From NCBI GenBank assembly GCA_031655335.1, contig CP134226.1, forward strand, positions 3,902,001 through 3,966,000: DNA of 64,000 nucleotides. Direction: 5' to 3'. A program made the translations under genes and the position numbers. The DNA comes from Thalassospiraceae bacterium LMO-SO8. GTDB lineage: Bacteria > Pseudomonadota > Alphaproteobacteria > Rhodospirillales > Casp-alpha2. The notes beneath the pieces are model-generated. The model had not been told where the DNA came from, searched no databases, and saw only the letters and a list, made by a program, of their open reading frames with translations. Shown in pieces: positions 16,270-25,544 of this stretch. Numbering within the stretch: position 1 is the first letter of the stretch; each line of letters opens with the position of its first letter.

Positions 16270-17055
16270 ATGCTGACCATCGACCTGAGCCTGCTTGAAC
16301 AGGTGGCGGACATCGCCAGACGCGCGGGCGCGCAGATCCTGACCGTTTACGAAACCGACTTCGATGTCGAGACCAAGGGCGACAGCTCGCCGGTCACGCA
16401 GGCCGACCAACTGGCCGAGGCCCTGATCACTCAGGCGATCCAGGCCGAAATATCCGCCGACTATCCCATCGTCGGCGAGGAAGCGGTCGAGGCCGAGGGT
16501 CTCAAGCAACCGACCGTTCCCGTGTTCTGGTTGGTCGATCCGCTCGACGGGACCAAGGAATTCGTCAAGCGCAGCGGCGAGTTCACGGTCAACATCGCCC
16601 TGATCGAGAACGGCCGGCCAGCCCTGGGCGTGGTGCATCTGCCCGTGCTGAACGAGACCTTCGTGGCCGGTGCGCCGGGCGCGTTCAAGCAGACCGGCGA
16701 CGGCCCCCTGACCCCCATAGTCAGCCGCAAAGCTCCGGCCGAAGGCCTGACCGCCGTGGTCAGCCGCTCCCACGGGGCCGAGGAGGCGGATGCGTTCCTC
16801 GAACGCTACACCGTGGCGCACCGCATCGGCGCCGGCAGTTCGCTGAAATTCTGCCGCGTCGCCGAAGGAAGCGCCGACATCTATCCCCGCTTTGGGCGGA
16901 CCATGGAATGGGACACGGCGGCGGGACATGCGGTGCTGCGTTTTGCCGGCGGCGACGTGCTGACCACCGACGGCGCGCCACTGACCTACGGCAAACAGGG
17001 GCTCGAAAACCCCCACTTCATCGCGGTCGGCAAGGGGGTCGGCCTTGACGGATAG
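16270..17055 (+). CDS. cysQ: 3'(2'),5'-bisphosphate nucleotidase CysQ
   Basis: CysQ is a Mg2+-dependent phosphatase of the inositol monophosphatase fold that removes the 3' phosphate from PAP formed during sulfate assimilation. The protein has 261 residues from the ATG at 16270; the frame stays open to a TTG at 16192, but the extension is Arg-rich and not family-like. Metal-site motifs are VGEEAVE, WLVDPLDGTKEFVKR and MEWDTAAGHAVL, all intact. Its last 11 bases overlap the next gene, and the three genes to 18612 look like one transcription unit behind the AmrBA gene. Confidence 0.93.
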   Translation: MLTIDLSLLEQVADIARRAGAQILTVYETDFDVETKGDSSPVTQADQLAEALITQAIQAEISADYPIVGEEAVEAEGLKQPTVPVFWLVDPLDGTKEFVKRSGEFTVNIALIENGRPALGVVHLPVLNETFVAGAPGAFKQTGDGPLTPIVSRKAPAEGLTAVVSRSHGAEEADAFLERYTVAHRIGAGSSLKFCRVAEGSADIYPRFGRTMEWDTAAGHAVLRFAGGDVLTTDGAPLTYGKQGLENPHFIAVGKGVGLDG

Positions 17056-18040
17056 CACCGTCCCCTGCTCCCTCATCGCCGATGCGGCGGACCCCGCCGC
17101 CATCACCCGCGCGGCCGATGTTCTTCGGGCGGGCGGCCTGGTCGCCTTTCCCACGGAAACGGTTTACGGCCTGGGCGCCGACGCGACCAACGACGCCGCC
17201 TGCGCCGCCATTTACGCCGCCAAGGACCGGCCCGAGTTCAACCCCCTGATCGTGCACGTGGCCGATGCCGCCGCCGCCGCCGGCTATGCCGAGATCACGG
17301 CCCTCGGCCGCCGGTTGATGGATGCGTTTTGGCCGGGACCGTTGACCGTCGTCCTGCCCCGGCGGGCCGATTGCAGACTGTCACGGCTGGTCTCCGCCGG
17401 CCTCGACACCGTCGCCATGCGCGCCCCCGACCATGCCGTCGGCCAGGCTCTTCTGAAAGCGAGCGGCCTGCCCGTCGCCGCACCCAGCGCCAACCGGTCG
17501 GGCCGCATGAGCCCGACACAGGCCCTGCATGTCGCCGCCTCCCTGCCCGGGCCGGATCAAGGCGGGCCCGAGATCATCCTGGACGGCGGCGCCTGCCCCG
17601 TGGGCCTGGAATCCACCGTGGTCGACGCCACCGGCGAGCAGGCGGTGATCCTGCGCCCGGGCGGCTTGGCGCGGGAAGACATCGAAGCCGTCTGCGGCCC
17701 GGTTTTGGAAAGTCATGAGATCGGCCCGGACGGACCGCGTTCGCCGGGCATGCTGGCCCGCCATTACGCGCCGTCGAAGCGGCTGCGCTTGAACGCCCTG
17801 TCGGCGGAACCCGGCGAGGCCTTGCTCGGCTTCGGCCCCGACGCGCCCGACGGCGCGATGAACCTGAGTGCCGCAGGCGACACCACCGAGGCCGCCGCCA
17901 ACCTGTTCGCCATGCTGCACGACCTGGATGGCGGCCCCACCCCGGCCATCGCCGTCATGCCGATCCCCGACCGGGGGCTGGGCCGCGCCATCAACGACCG
18001 CCTGATCCGCGCGGCGCGTGCCGAGGATGACACACCATGA
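17045..18040 (+). CDS. L-threonylcarbamoyladenylate synthase (Sua5/TsaC type)
   Basis: This 331-residue enzyme makes threonylcarbamoyl-AMP from threonine, bicarbonate and ATP, the first step of the universal t6A37 tRNA modification. The YrdC domain (about 15-205) shows FPTETVYGLGADA and KDRPEFNPLIVHV. The C-terminal Sua5 domain carries SPGMLARHYAPSK; its presence and the length make this the long Sua5 form rather than short TsaC. The start is TTG at 17045, within the end of cysQ, with GGGGG seven to eight bases upstream; no other start fits before the conserved region. Its stop overlaps the next gene by four bases. Confidence 0.92.
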   Translation: MTDSTVPCSLIADAADPAAITRAADVLRAGGLVAFPTETVYGLGADATNDAACAAIYAAKDRPEFNPLIVHVADAAAAAGYAEITALGRRLMDAFWPGPLTVVLPRRADCRLSRLVSAGLDTVAMRAPDHAVGQALLKASGLPVAAPSANRSGRMSPTQALHVAASLPGPDQGGPEIILDGGACPVGLESTVVDATGEQAVILRPGGLAREDIEAVCGPVLESHEIGPDGPRSPGMLARHYAPSKRLRLNALSAEPGEALLGFGPDAPDGAMNLSAAGDTTEAAANLFAMLHDLDGGPTPAIAVMPIPDRGLGRAINDRLIRAARAEDDTP

Positions 18041-18612
18041 AGGGCGACGATCTGGCGCTGATCGTCATGGACCTGGAATGGACCGCCTGGGAAGGGTCCT
18101 CGCAACGCCATTGGACCGGCCCCGGCGAAGAAATGGAAATCGTGCAGATCGGCGCGGTCAGGCTGGCCGACACGCCCGCCCTGGAAGAACTGAGCGCCTT
18201 TGAAATCCTGGTCCGCCCCCGCATCAACCCGACCCTCGACCGATATTTCACGGACCTCACGGGCATCACCCAGGATCGCCTGGACCGCGACGGCGTGGAT
18301 TTGAAAACGGGCCTGGGCGAGTTTGCCGAATTCATCGGCCCGTCCACGGAAGCCTTCGGATTTGGCGACGAATTCACCCATATCGTCACCAACTGCCAAT
18401 TGTACGGCCTGGCCAATCCCTTCGCCGATTGCCGCTGTGCCGACGTACGCCCGGCAGTAATGGCCCACCTCGGTATTAACTGGGTGCCCAACAGCTCGGA
18501 GTTGCCGGGGCTCATGGACTTCACCCCGCCGGGCGCCAAGCACCAGGGCCTCGCCGACAGCCGATGTGTCGCCGAGGCGCTGCGCCGGGCACGCAAGGCG
18601 GGCCGGTTCTAG
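18037..18612 (+). CDS. DEDDh-type 3'-5' exonuclease
   Basis: A 191-residue nuclease of the RNase T/DnaQ exonuclease superfamily. Exo I residues D12 and E14 are in VMDLEW, and the closing H-x4-D is in KHQGLADS, near residue 175, which marks the DEDDh class. Between them lie ILVRPRINPTLD and FTDLTGITQDRLD, as in KapD-like and ERI-like exonucleases. Whether it acts on RNA or DNA is not clear. Its ATG overlaps the Sua5/TsaC stop (ATGA), so it is translationally coupled to a tRNA-modification gene. That context mildly favours RNA (inference). Confidence 0.82.
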   Translation: MKGDDLALIVMDLEWTAWEGSSQRHWTGPGEEMEIVQIGAVRLADTPALEELSAFEILVRPRINPTLDRYFTDLTGITQDRLDRDGVDLKTGLGEFAEFIGPSTEAFGFGDEFTHIVTNCQLYGLANPFADCRCADVRPAVMAHLGINWVPNSSELPGLMDFTPPGAKHQGLADSRCVAEALRRARKAGRF

Positions 18613-18656
18613 ACATCCTTGTTCGGGACCGCGACGGTGGGCGAAACCCGACATGC

Positions 18657-18687
18657 AAAACGGCCCCATGCGCACTGCATGGGGCCG
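18657..18687 (-). terminator. Intrinsic terminator of the MFS gene
   Basis: An 11-bp perfect stem (18661-18671 and 18677-18687) with a 5-base loop is followed on the minus strand by TTTT. It lies 26 bases after the MFS stop and may also stop leftover transcription from the exonuclease gene on the other strand. Confidence 0.8.
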
Positions 18688-18712
18688 CTCCGCGCCTACG
18701 GTATGTGTGGGG

Positions 18713-20032
18713 TCATTCCGCGGGCTGAGCTGCACTTTCAGCCTGTTGCGTCAGGTGATCGCGGGCCGGCAGAAAGAAGGTGACGCAGCATTCGAACACA
18801 GCAAGCGCACCCAATACGAGAAAGACCACCGTAAAGCCGCCGACCACCGAGTGCAGCCACCCGGTCAGCGGCAACGCCGCGGCCCCAACCAGCAATCCGA
18901 CCAGGTATTTCAACGCGAACACACGCGAGCGGATTTCCTTGGACGTGAACCGCGCGATGATGGTGTCGTGGATTGGGATGATCGAGAAGACGATGAACAT
19001 CATCGCCGTGGCAGCACCGAGCAGACCTTCGTTATAGGCATAAGCGACCAGGAAAATCAGCGGTGCCTGCAGCGCGACGGCGATAATGTAAATCGGTTTC
19101 AGACGATATTTGTCCAACAGATGCCCCATCATGACCTGGGCCATGGAGGCAACGACAAACACGCCAAAACCCCAGAATCCCGCCTGTGACACGTTTGCAG
19201 CGAGGTCGCCCAACCGTTCGGTGAACAGCTTCGGAAGGGAGTTCGTTGTCGAATTGAAAATGAGCATGCCGGGTGCCGACGCCAACAGCACGACGAAGAT
19301 CGCGCGTTTGACCTGTTCCGGCGTCGCACCGATGAACTTGTCTTTCTTGGCGAGCGGATGGGGCTCCGGTGCGTTCCGGGAAAACACCAGATAGGCCAGA
19401 CCAACAAGGATCGAGACCACGCCTGGCGCGATGAAGGCCGCCCGCCAACCGTAGTGATCGGTCAGAAAGCCGGAAACCACGGCGGCACAGGCGACGCCGA
19501 AATTTCCCCACACGCCGTTGATGCCCAACTCCCGGCCAAGCGACTTGGCGTTTTCCGCTACCATGGAGATACCGACCGGATGATAGATGGCGGCGAAGAT
19601 GCCGATGACAAGCAAGCCTCCCGCGACCTGATAAGGTCCGTTGGCAAACCCGGTCATGACCGATGCCGTCCCGATGCCGATGAAGAACACGGTCATCATG
19701 CCGTGCTTGGACCATTTGTCACCCAGCCATCCCGCAGGAAGAGAGAATGCCCCGAAGGCGATGAAACTCGCCGTCGAGAGCGCCAGGAGAAACCCGTACG
19801 ACCCCTTTTCGGTCAATCCGTCCGCCCATTCGACGATCGCGTTCAGAGCCCCTCCCTCAAACGGCAGTGCGCCAACCAACTCTTTGATCGCCTGCGCGAA
19901 AGTCAGTTGAAAGGCCGGATCCAGGGACATGGTCACGACGGCCGTCGCGTAGATGAGAAGGAATAAATGATCCAGCAGATGGCCGATGTTCAGGAACAGA
20001 AACTGGACGCCGTGGCGGTCGGTGTAGGACAT
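18713..20032 (-). CDS. Major facilitator superfamily transporter
   Basis: A 439-residue transporter with about twelve hydrophobic segments; the long first outer loop (residues 38-65) is partly acidic. The MFS motif A region between segments 2 and 3 reads GWLGDKWSKHGMM, and a second copy in the C-terminal half is GHLLDKYRLKP. AAIYHPVGISMVAENAKSLG resembles the fosmidomycin-resistance branch. The start at 20032 has GAGGAAA upstream. It diverges from an AraC-type regulator gene and ends at a strong terminator, so it is a single-gene unit probably controlled by that regulator. The substrate, possibly a toxic compound, is unknown. Confidence 0.88.
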   Translation of the reverse strand: MSYTDRHGVQFLFLNIGHLLDHLFLLIYATAVVTMSLDPAFQLTFAQAIKELVGALPFEGGALNAIVEWADGLTEKGSYGFLLALSTASFIAFGAFSLPAGWLGDKWSKHGMMTVFFIGIGTASVMTGFANGPYQVAGGLLVIGIFAAIYHPVGISMVAENAKSLGRELGINGVWGNFGVACAAVVSGFLTDHYGWRAAFIAPGVVSILVGLAYLVFSRNAPEPHPLAKKDKFIGATPEQVKRAIFVVLLASAPGMLIFNSTTNSLPKLFTERLGDLAANVSQAGFWGFGVFVVASMAQVMMGHLLDKYRLKPIYIIAVALQAPLIFLVAYAYNEGLLGAATAMMFIVFSIIPIHDTIIARFTSKEIRSRVFALKYLVGLLVGAAALPLTGWLHSVVGGFTVVFLVLGALAVFECCVTFFLPARDHLTQQAESAAQPAE

Positions 20033-20184
20033 GGTCGTTTCCTCGTCTTCCCAGTGAGGCTTTATGCCCATCCGGGTTTTTGGTCTGGTCGTGGTCGTCG
20101 TTTAGGATAGATGCACGAACCCGTCTCGACAGTCTTTCCGTATTCTGTCAATTTATGTCGCGAAACGGACAAACGAGACATCCC

Positions 20185-20982
20185 ATGGACGGCCCTCTTC
20201 GCGAACAGACCCATCAGGACAACATTGCGCGGGTCAATGCCCTGCAAGCCGTGCCGCGCCCCGTGGTCGCCGCCGCCACGGACTATCCGGCGGGTCAGGC
20301 GACGCGTTGGCATTCCCATCCGCGGGCGCAACTGGTCTACGGCATTTCCGGCGTCATGGCCGTGACCACCGAAGCCGGTGTCTGGGTCGTGCCGCCGGAA
20401 CGCGCCGTCTGGGTGCCCGGCGGCATGGCGCACCGGGTCGATTTCCCGACCGAGGTCAAGATGCGCAGCCTGTGGGTCAGCCCCGAGGCCGCCCAGGGCC
20501 TGCCCCGGGCATGCAGCGTCGTCACCGTGTCGCCGCTGCTGCGCGAACTGATCCGCGCCGCCGTCGACCTGCCCGCCGAATACGACGCGGACGGCCCGGC
20601 CGGGCGGCTGATGGCGGTGATCCTCGACCAGTTGAAGGTCCTCGACCAGGCCCCCCTGCACCTGCCCTGGCCCGAGGACACGCGCCTGAGACGCATCGCC
20701 GAGGCGCTGACCGACGACCCGGCGCTGGACGCCGGGCTCGACACCCTGGCTAAATCCGCGGGCGCCAGCGCGCGCACCCTGGCGCGGCTTTTCGTCAAGA
20801 ACACCGGCATGACCTTCGGCGCCTGGCGGCAGCAGGCGCGGCTCTTGAAGGCGCTGGAACTGCTGGCCGCCGGACAGTCCGTGACGGCGACGGCCCTCGA
20901 TCTCGGCTACGACAGCCCATCCGCCTTCATCGCCATGTTCAAAAAGGCTCTGGGCGTGTCGCCGGGAAGATATTTTCGCTGA
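20185..20982 (+). CDS. AraC family regulator with N-terminal cupin
   Basis: A 265-residue transcription factor. The N-terminal half is a cupin-like ligand domain (RWHSHPRAQLVYG and WVVPPERAVWVPGGMAHRV), and the C-terminal 100 residues carry two helix-turn-helix motifs, including ARTLARLFVKNTGMTFGAWR and DLGYDSPSAFIAMFKKALG. This layout matches regulators such as NimR that control a divergent MFS efflux gene. The start at 20185 was chosen as the first methionine giving the usual short N terminus; an alternative ATG at 20155 has no ribosome binding site. The shared gap (20033-20184) contains GACAG/CTGTC half-sites at 20128-20132 and 20145-20149, a possible operator. Confidence 0.88.
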   Translation: MDGPLREQTHQDNIARVNALQAVPRPVVAAATDYPAGQATRWHSHPRAQLVYGISGVMAVTTEAGVWVVPPERAVWVPGGMAHRVDFPTEVKMRSLWVSPEAAQGLPRACSVVTVSPLLRELIRAAVDLPAEYDADGPAGRLMAVILDQLKVLDQAPLHLPWPEDTRLRRIAEALTDDPALDAGLDTLAKSAGASARTLARLFVKNTGMTFGAWRQQARLLKALELLAAGQSVTATALDLGYDSPSAFIAMFKKALGVSPGRYFR

Positions 20983-20992
20983 GATCCCGTAT

Positions 20993-21012
20993 CCGTTCAC
21001 TTGCATGAACGG
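20993..21012 (+). terminator. Hairpin after the AraC gene
   Basis: A 7-bp stem CCGTTCA/TGAACGG with a 6-base loop begins 11 bases after the AraC stop. It lacks a T-run, so it may only protect the 3' end. Confidence 0.4.
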
Positions 21013-21130
21013 TGTGCTCCGGTGTATGGACACGCTACCACAGCCGGGGTATCGCAGTCCCCCGGCGACGATAAAGGCGGCGGTCCGCCCAAGCACTGCT
21101 CGGCCCTCTGATGCAAGAGAGGTTTGAGCC

Positions 21131-21958
21131 ATGTCCGACCCCGCCCTGCCCCTGTCCGCCAATGCCGTTTCCGCCGACGACCTGAACCGCGCCCTCGCCA
21201 CGCCCGACGCGCCGGTCGTCATCGACGTGCGCCGCCGCGCCGCCTTCGACAAAGCCGACAGCATGATCGCGACCGCCGTCTGGCGCGACCATGCGGATGC
21301 CGCCGACTGGGCCGAAGACCTGCCGGAGGACTGCGCGGTCGTCGTCTATTGCGTGCACGGCCATGCCATCAGCCAAAGCGCCGCCGCAACCCTGCGGGCG
21401 CTGGGCATCGATGCCTATTACCTGGACGGCGGCATCGATCATTTCATCGAAGCCGGCGGCATCACCATCAAGCGCGGTCTCGTGCCCGACGGCCGGTCCA
21501 GCATCTGGGTCACCCGCGAGCGGCCCAAGATCGACCGCATCGCCTGCCCCTGGCTGATCCGCCGCTTCATCGATCCGGATGCGGTGTTCCACTACGTCGC
21601 CAAGGACTTCGTCAAGGACGTGGCGACGGAGACCGGCGGCGTGCCCTACGACATCCCGGACGTGGCGTTCAGCCATGTCGGCGAGAAATGCAGCTTCGAC
21701 GCCTTCGTCGTCTGGTCGGGCATTCAAAATCCGGCCATGGACCGGCTGGCGGACATCGTCCGCGGCGCGGATACGGGACGGCTCGATCTGGCGCCGGAAT
21801 GCGCGGGATTGCTGGCGATGTCCCTGGGACTGTCGGCGCTGTACGAGGACGACGACCTGGCGATGCTGGATGCCGGAATGGCGGTCTATGACGCGCTGTT
21901 CGCCTGGGCGCGGCACGCGGCGGCGGAAACCCACAACTGGGTGCCCAAACCGGCCTAG
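21131..21958 (+). CDS. Rhodanese-ChrB fusion, chromate resistance protein
   Basis: A 275-residue two-domain protein. Residues 12-110 form a rhodanese domain with active-site C74 in YCVHGHAIS, which normally carries a persulfide. Residues 118-270 resemble the C-terminal domain of ChrB (RPKIDRIACPWLIRRFIDPD), the partner of chromate transporter ChrA. ChrB proteins are implicated in chromate sensing or reduction. The fusion with a sulfurtransferase suggests a link between sulfur transfer and oxyanion handling (inference). A chrA gene lies 3.7 kb downstream at 25706. GAGAGG precedes the ATG. Its stop overlaps the convergent TauE/SafE gene by four bases. Confidence 0.87.
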   Translation: MSDPALPLSANAVSADDLNRALATPDAPVVIDVRRRAAFDKADSMIATAVWRDHADAADWAEDLPEDCAVVVYCVHGHAISQSAAATLRALGIDAYYLDGGIDHFIEAGGITIKRGLVPDGRSSIWVTRERPKIDRIACPWLIRRFIDPDAVFHYVAKDFVKDVATETGGVPYDIPDVAFSHVGEKCSFDAFVVWSGIQNPAMDRLADIVRGADTGRLDLAPECAGLLAMSLGLSALYEDDDLAMLDAGMAVYDALFAWARHAAAETHNWVPKPA

Positions 21959-22713
21959 CCGATCAGCGGCCGCAATCCGTCCCAGGTCAGCTTGATGCCG
22001 GTGAAGAACAGCAACACGTAGCACACGCCGAAGAACACCTTATCCGACAAACGGTTCTGCCCCCACAGGCCGATGCGGATGCCGATGGGCACCAGGGGCA
22101 CCAGGACCAGCGCGGTCCAGAGGACTTCCGCCGTGAACTGGCCCAGTTCCCAATAGGCCGGAAATTTCATCAGGTTTACGGCCCAGAAGAAGATGGCGAA
22201 GGTCCCGACGAAGGGTTTTTTGGCGAGGCCGCGCGGCAGCAGGTAGACCTGCACCGGCGGCGCGCCCGCATGGGCGAAGAAACTGGTGAAGCCGCCGCAC
22301 ATGCCCCAGAACACGCCGCGCAAGCCGGGCGGCCGGGCACCATCGGGCTTGGGGCGCAGCGGCAGCCAATGGTCGAGGGTGAAGGCAATGGCGATCAGCC
22401 CGACCATCAGCCGCGTGCCTTCCTCGGTCATGAACTGAAACCCGGCCCATCCGGCCGCCGTGCCCAGCACGGCCCCGGGCAGCAGAACCTTGAGGTCGGG
22501 GCCGCTGAAATCCTTGCGGTAGACCCAGATGTTGATGAAGTCGATGGACATCAGCACCGGCAGCATGATCGCCGCCGCCATGGGCACGGGCACGATCAGC
22601 GACATCATCGGCACGGCGATCAGCGCCAGGCCGGAGCCGAACCCGCCCTTGGAAATGCCCGCGATCAAGACCGCCGGCACGGCCAGGAGATAGAACAGGG
22701 GATCTTGGATCAT
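21955..22713 (-). CDS. TauE/SafE family sulfite/sulfoacetate exporter-like protein
   Basis: A 252-residue membrane protein of the TSUP (TauE/SafE) family, which exports sulfite, sulfoacetate or other small sulfur or organic anions. It shows about eight hydrophobic segments, the early motif ISKGGFGSGLALIAVPMM and the repeat-half counterpart GGFTSFFAHAGAPPVQVYLL. It follows the MFS gene on the minus strand with one base between them, so the two form an operon. Position next to a rhodanese-ChrB gene suggests a role in removing sulfur oxyanions formed during detoxification (inference). Substrate not determined. Confidence 0.88.
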   Translation of the reverse strand: MIQDPLFYLLAVPAVLIAGISKGGFGSGLALIAVPMMSLIVPVPMAAAIMLPVLMSIDFINIWVYRKDFSGPDLKVLLPGAVLGTAAGWAGFQFMTEEGTRLMVGLIAIAFTLDHWLPLRPKPDGARPPGLRGVFWGMCGGFTSFFAHAGAPPVQVYLLPRGLAKKPFVGTFAIFFWAVNLMKFPAYWELGQFTAEVLWTALVLVPLVPIGIRIGLWGQNRLSDKVFFGVCYVLLFFTGIKLTWDGLRPLIG

Positions 22714-22714
22714 G

Positions 22715-24259
22715 TCAGGGGATCGGTCCGTCAGAGGTGAAACGCGTGGGTGTTTTCTCGCCGCCCTTGCGACGGCGCAGGCGCACCTTGCGGAACAGGA
22801 GTTCCACGGGATAAGTGGCCGCCGAGCGCAGGCCCGCGACCGAGGTCAGGTTGCGCATGCCCTGGCGGGCGGTGGCCATGATTTCTTCCAGGACGATGTC
22901 CTCCTCGACCTCGCCAACCTCTTTAACCTGACGCAGGCGGTTGAGCGAGAGAAACCCCAAAACCGCCGCCAGAATGAAGAAGAAATCCCAATGGCGCAGG
23001 TTGATGGCCTGGAACAGGTGGCGGGTTTCCGGTTCGGTCCAGCGCAGGATCAGGGTCAGTTCGCGGTCCGTGAACCAGTCGGCGAACAGCCCGCCGATGA
23101 TCGGCGCCGTGCCGGCGCAGATCGCGGTGATGAGGGACGCGACGGACAAATAACTTGCCGCCGCCCCCCGGGGGGCCAGCTTCAAACTGATGTTGCCCGA
23201 GGCCAGCGTCACCCCGGCGGTCGAGACGCCGGTCAGGATGTGGATGACGACCAGCAGCGGGACGGTCAGCACGTGTTTTTCCGGCAGGGTGGTGAAGGTC
23301 CACAGAAAAATCGACAGCACGAACAGCGGCGCGGCGACGGTCAACACGCCCTTGTTGGACACCCGGTCGGCGATCCGCCCCCAGGTCTTCAGCACGGCGA
23401 TGTTGGCTGCCTGACTGACGATCAGCAACGCCGTGACCATGGTGACGCTGAGCCCCAGGCGCTTGTACAGGTAGACCGTGAAGAAGGGCGCCGCCAGATT
23501 GATGGCGAAGTTCCAGGATCCCAGGAAGATCACCAGGTTGCGGAAATTGACGTCCTTCAAGGGTTCGGCCAGACGCTCGGTCAGGGGCAGATGGCGTTCC
23601 GCCGGCGGCATGGCCGGTTCCGGAATGCGGCACATGCAATAGACGCTGGCGCAACCGGCGACGAAGGCGAGGACCAGCAGGATCGCATAGCCGTAGGCTT
23701 CCCGATGCGGCACCAGGCGGCCCCATTCGTCGACGAACAGACCGGCCAGCAGGCTGACCGCCATGCCGATGCCGGTCATCCACATCAGGCGGTTGGCGAA
23801 CACCGCCCCCATGCGGTTTTCCGGCACCAGATCGCGAATCCAGGAATTGAACGAGCAGCCGACGAAGGCGCCGAGGCTGTAGCGAAGCGTGAGCCCGGTC
23901 AGCAGCAGGGCCAGGCCCGCCTCCTTCGACGGGATCAGCACCGCCGCCGCCATGACCAGCAGCATGGGCCGGCTGGCCGCGCCGAAGACAACGGCGAGCA
24001 GGCGCCGCCGACGCACCTTTTCGACCACCTGAACGGCGGGCAGCAGGGCCAATTGGCCCAGGTTGGGCAGGGCGACCAGCAAGCCGATGGCCAGGTTCGA
24101 GGCGTCGAAATAGAGCGCGTAGGCGACCAGGATCGGCCCCAGCGCCAGCGTCTCCATGCCCTGGGCCCAGATGCCGTTGTGCAGCAGCCACTTCAGGCCG
24201 GTTTCGACCTCGGCCTCGCTTAAGTCTTCGGAGGGCGCCAGGCGCTCGGAAAGGGACAT
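22715..24259 (-). CDS. Major facilitator superfamily transporter
   Basis: A 514-residue transporter with about twelve membrane segments in the first 430 residues and a charged C-terminal tail (QVKEVGEVEEDIVLEEIMAT) of about 85 residues. Motif-A-like loops read EKVRRRRLLAVVFG and GRIADRVSNKGVLTVA. The overall pattern resembles MFS proteins that carry an extra cytoplasmic C-terminal region, but I cannot name the subfamily. It lies 11 bases after the ArsC-like gene and one base before the TauE/SafE gene, so three minus-strand genes (24621 to 21955) are probably one unit. Substrate unknown. Confidence 0.84.
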   Translation of the reverse strand: MSLSERLAPSEDLSEAEVETGLKWLLHNGIWAQGMETLALGPILVAYALYFDASNLAIGLLVALPNLGQLALLPAVQVVEKVRRRRLLAVVFGAASRPMLLVMAAAVLIPSKEAGLALLLTGLTLRYSLGAFVGCSFNSWIRDLVPENRMGAVFANRLMWMTGIGMAVSLLAGLFVDEWGRLVPHREAYGYAILLVLAFVAGCASVYCMCRIPEPAMPPAERHLPLTERLAEPLKDVNFRNLVIFLGSWNFAINLAAPFFTVYLYKRLGLSVTMVTALLIVSQAANIAVLKTWGRIADRVSNKGVLTVAAPLFVLSIFLWTFTTLPEKHVLTVPLLVVIHILTGVSTAGVTLASGNISLKLAPRGAAASYLSVASLITAICAGTAPIIGGLFADWFTDRELTLILRWTEPETRHLFQAINLRHWDFFFILAAVLGFLSLNRLRQVKEVGEVEEDIVLEEIMATARQGMRNLTSVAGLRSAATYPVELLFRKVRLRRRKGGEKTPTRFTSDGPIP

Positions 24260-24270
24260 GGACAGGCCGA

Positions 24271-24621
24271 TCAGGTCCCGGCCTTGAGAGCGGCCTTCTG
24301 AGCGTCGCGGAAACCGACCACGACGTCCTTGCCGGACACGAACACGGGCCGCTTGATCAGGGTCGGATGGGCCGCCAGCAGCGCCTTGGCCTTGGCGGCG
24401 TCAAGCCCGTCCTTGTCGGCGTCGGCAAGGCCCCGCCAGGTGGTCGACGCCTTGTTGACCAGGGTTTCCCAGCCCACGGCGTCGATCCAGCGCGCCAATT
24501 CAGCCGCCGGAACGCCGTCGGCGCGGACATCCTTCACGGCATGGCCGATGCCTTCGTCGGACAGCCACTTGAGCGCCTTCTTGCAGGTGTCGCAGGTCTT
24601 CAGGCCCCAGACGGTCAGCAT
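24271..24621 (-). CDS. ArsC/Spx family thioredoxin-fold protein
   Basis: A 116-residue protein of the ArsC/Spx/YffB family with the motif CDTCKKALKWL at residues 10-20 (C10 and C13 as a possible redox pair). RPVFVSGKDVVVGF near the end is the family's Arg-containing loop, which contacts substrate in arsenate reductases. It could be an arsenate reductase-like enzyme or a YffB-type glutathione-dependent reductase; Spx itself is a Gram-positive regulator. The start at 24621 has AGGGAG upstream. It leads the operon with the MFS and TauE/SafE genes and is divergent from yaaA. Confidence 0.85.
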   Translation of the reverse strand: MLTVWGLKTCDTCKKALKWLSDEGIGHAVKDVRADGVPAAELARWIDAVGWETLVNKASTTWRGLADADKDGLDAAKAKALLAAHPTLIKRPVFVSGKDVVVGFRDAQKAALKAGT

Positions 24622-24755
24622 GGCTCGCTCCCTTTTCGTCGTTCGCCGTTTACGATACGGGCACAAGCCCCTATATGTCATCCCATCGAATTTTGCCAAG
24701 CCGCCGCCCGGCGGCATGCCGCCCGCCCCGTCCCACAGCGCAGAGGCACCCCGAC

Positions 24756-25544
24756 ATGCTGGCCCTGATTTCCCCCGCCAAGAAGCTGGACTTCGAATCC
24801 GATCCGACCCTGGACAGCCACACTCAACCCGACTTTCTGGCCAAGTCGAAGAAACTGGTTCAGGCCGCGCGCAAACTGTCGCGCCAGGACCTGCGCAACC
24901 TGATGGGCATCAGCGAAACCCTGGCCGACCAGAACTTTCAGCGGTTCAAGGATTTCAAGCCGCCCTTCGACCTCAGCAACGCCAAGCAGGCGGCCATGGT
25001 GTTCAACGGCGACACCTATGTCGGCCTGAAGGCGCGCGAGATGTCGAAAGCCGATCTGGAATATGCCCAGGATCACCTGCGCATCCTGTCCGGCCTTTAC
25101 GGCCTGCTGCGGCCGCTTGACCTGATCCAACCCTACCGCCTGGAAATGGGATTGAAGTTCGCCAACCCGGGGGGCGAGAATCTGTACGCGTTCTGGAACG
25201 GCGCCCTGACCAAGGCCGTCGATCAGGCCGTGGAAGGGCATAAGGATCCGACCATCGTGAACCTGGCGTCCAACGAATATTTCAAGGCCATCGACCCCAA
25301 GGCCCTGACGGCCCCCGTGATCACGCCCGTGTTCAAGGAAGTGAACCAGGGCCAGGCCCGCGTGCTCGGCCTGTTCGCCAAGCAGGCGCGCGGCATGATG
25401 GCCCGCTACATGATCGTCAACCGCGTCGAAACCGCCGATGGTCTTAAAAAGTTCACGGACGGCGGCTATCGCTTTCAGGCGGCGCAGAGCGACGACACGA
25501 CCTGGGTGTTCACCCGCAAGCAGCCGCCCAAGGTAACGAAATAG
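24756..25544 (+). CDS. yaaA: Peroxide stress protein YaaA (DUF328)
   Basis: A 262-residue member of the YaaA family, which in E. coli lowers intracellular free iron during peroxide stress and has a helix-hairpin-helix DNA-binding fold. The translation begins MLALISPAKKLDFES and contains NGDTYVGLKA, SGLYGLLRPLDLIQPYRLEM and ARYMIVNRVETADGLKKF, all typical. The ATG at 24756 was chosen over an upstream frame start at 24675, whose 27 residues are not conserved. It is divergent from the ArsC-like gene and lies in the same stress-related neighbourhood as chrA. Confidence 0.93.
   Translation: MLALISPAKKLDFESDPTLDSHTQPDFLAKSKKLVQAARKLSRQDLRNLMGISETLADQNFQRFKDFKPPFDLSNAKQAAMVFNGDTYVGLKAREMSKADLEYAQDHLRILSGLYGLLRPLDLIQPYRLEMGLKFANPGGENLYAFWNGALTKAVDQAVEGHKDPTIVNLASNEYFKAIDPKALTAPVITPVFKEVNQGQARVLGLFAKQARGMMARYMIVNRVETADGLKKFTDGGYRFQAAQSDDTTWVFTRKQPPKVTK

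Noticed and set aside
22712-24223. Long plus-strand reading frame of 503 codons
   Set aside because: It lies opposite the MFS gene at 22715-24259 and its translation is Gln/Asp/His-rich without family features, a typical antisense shadow in GC-rich DNA.
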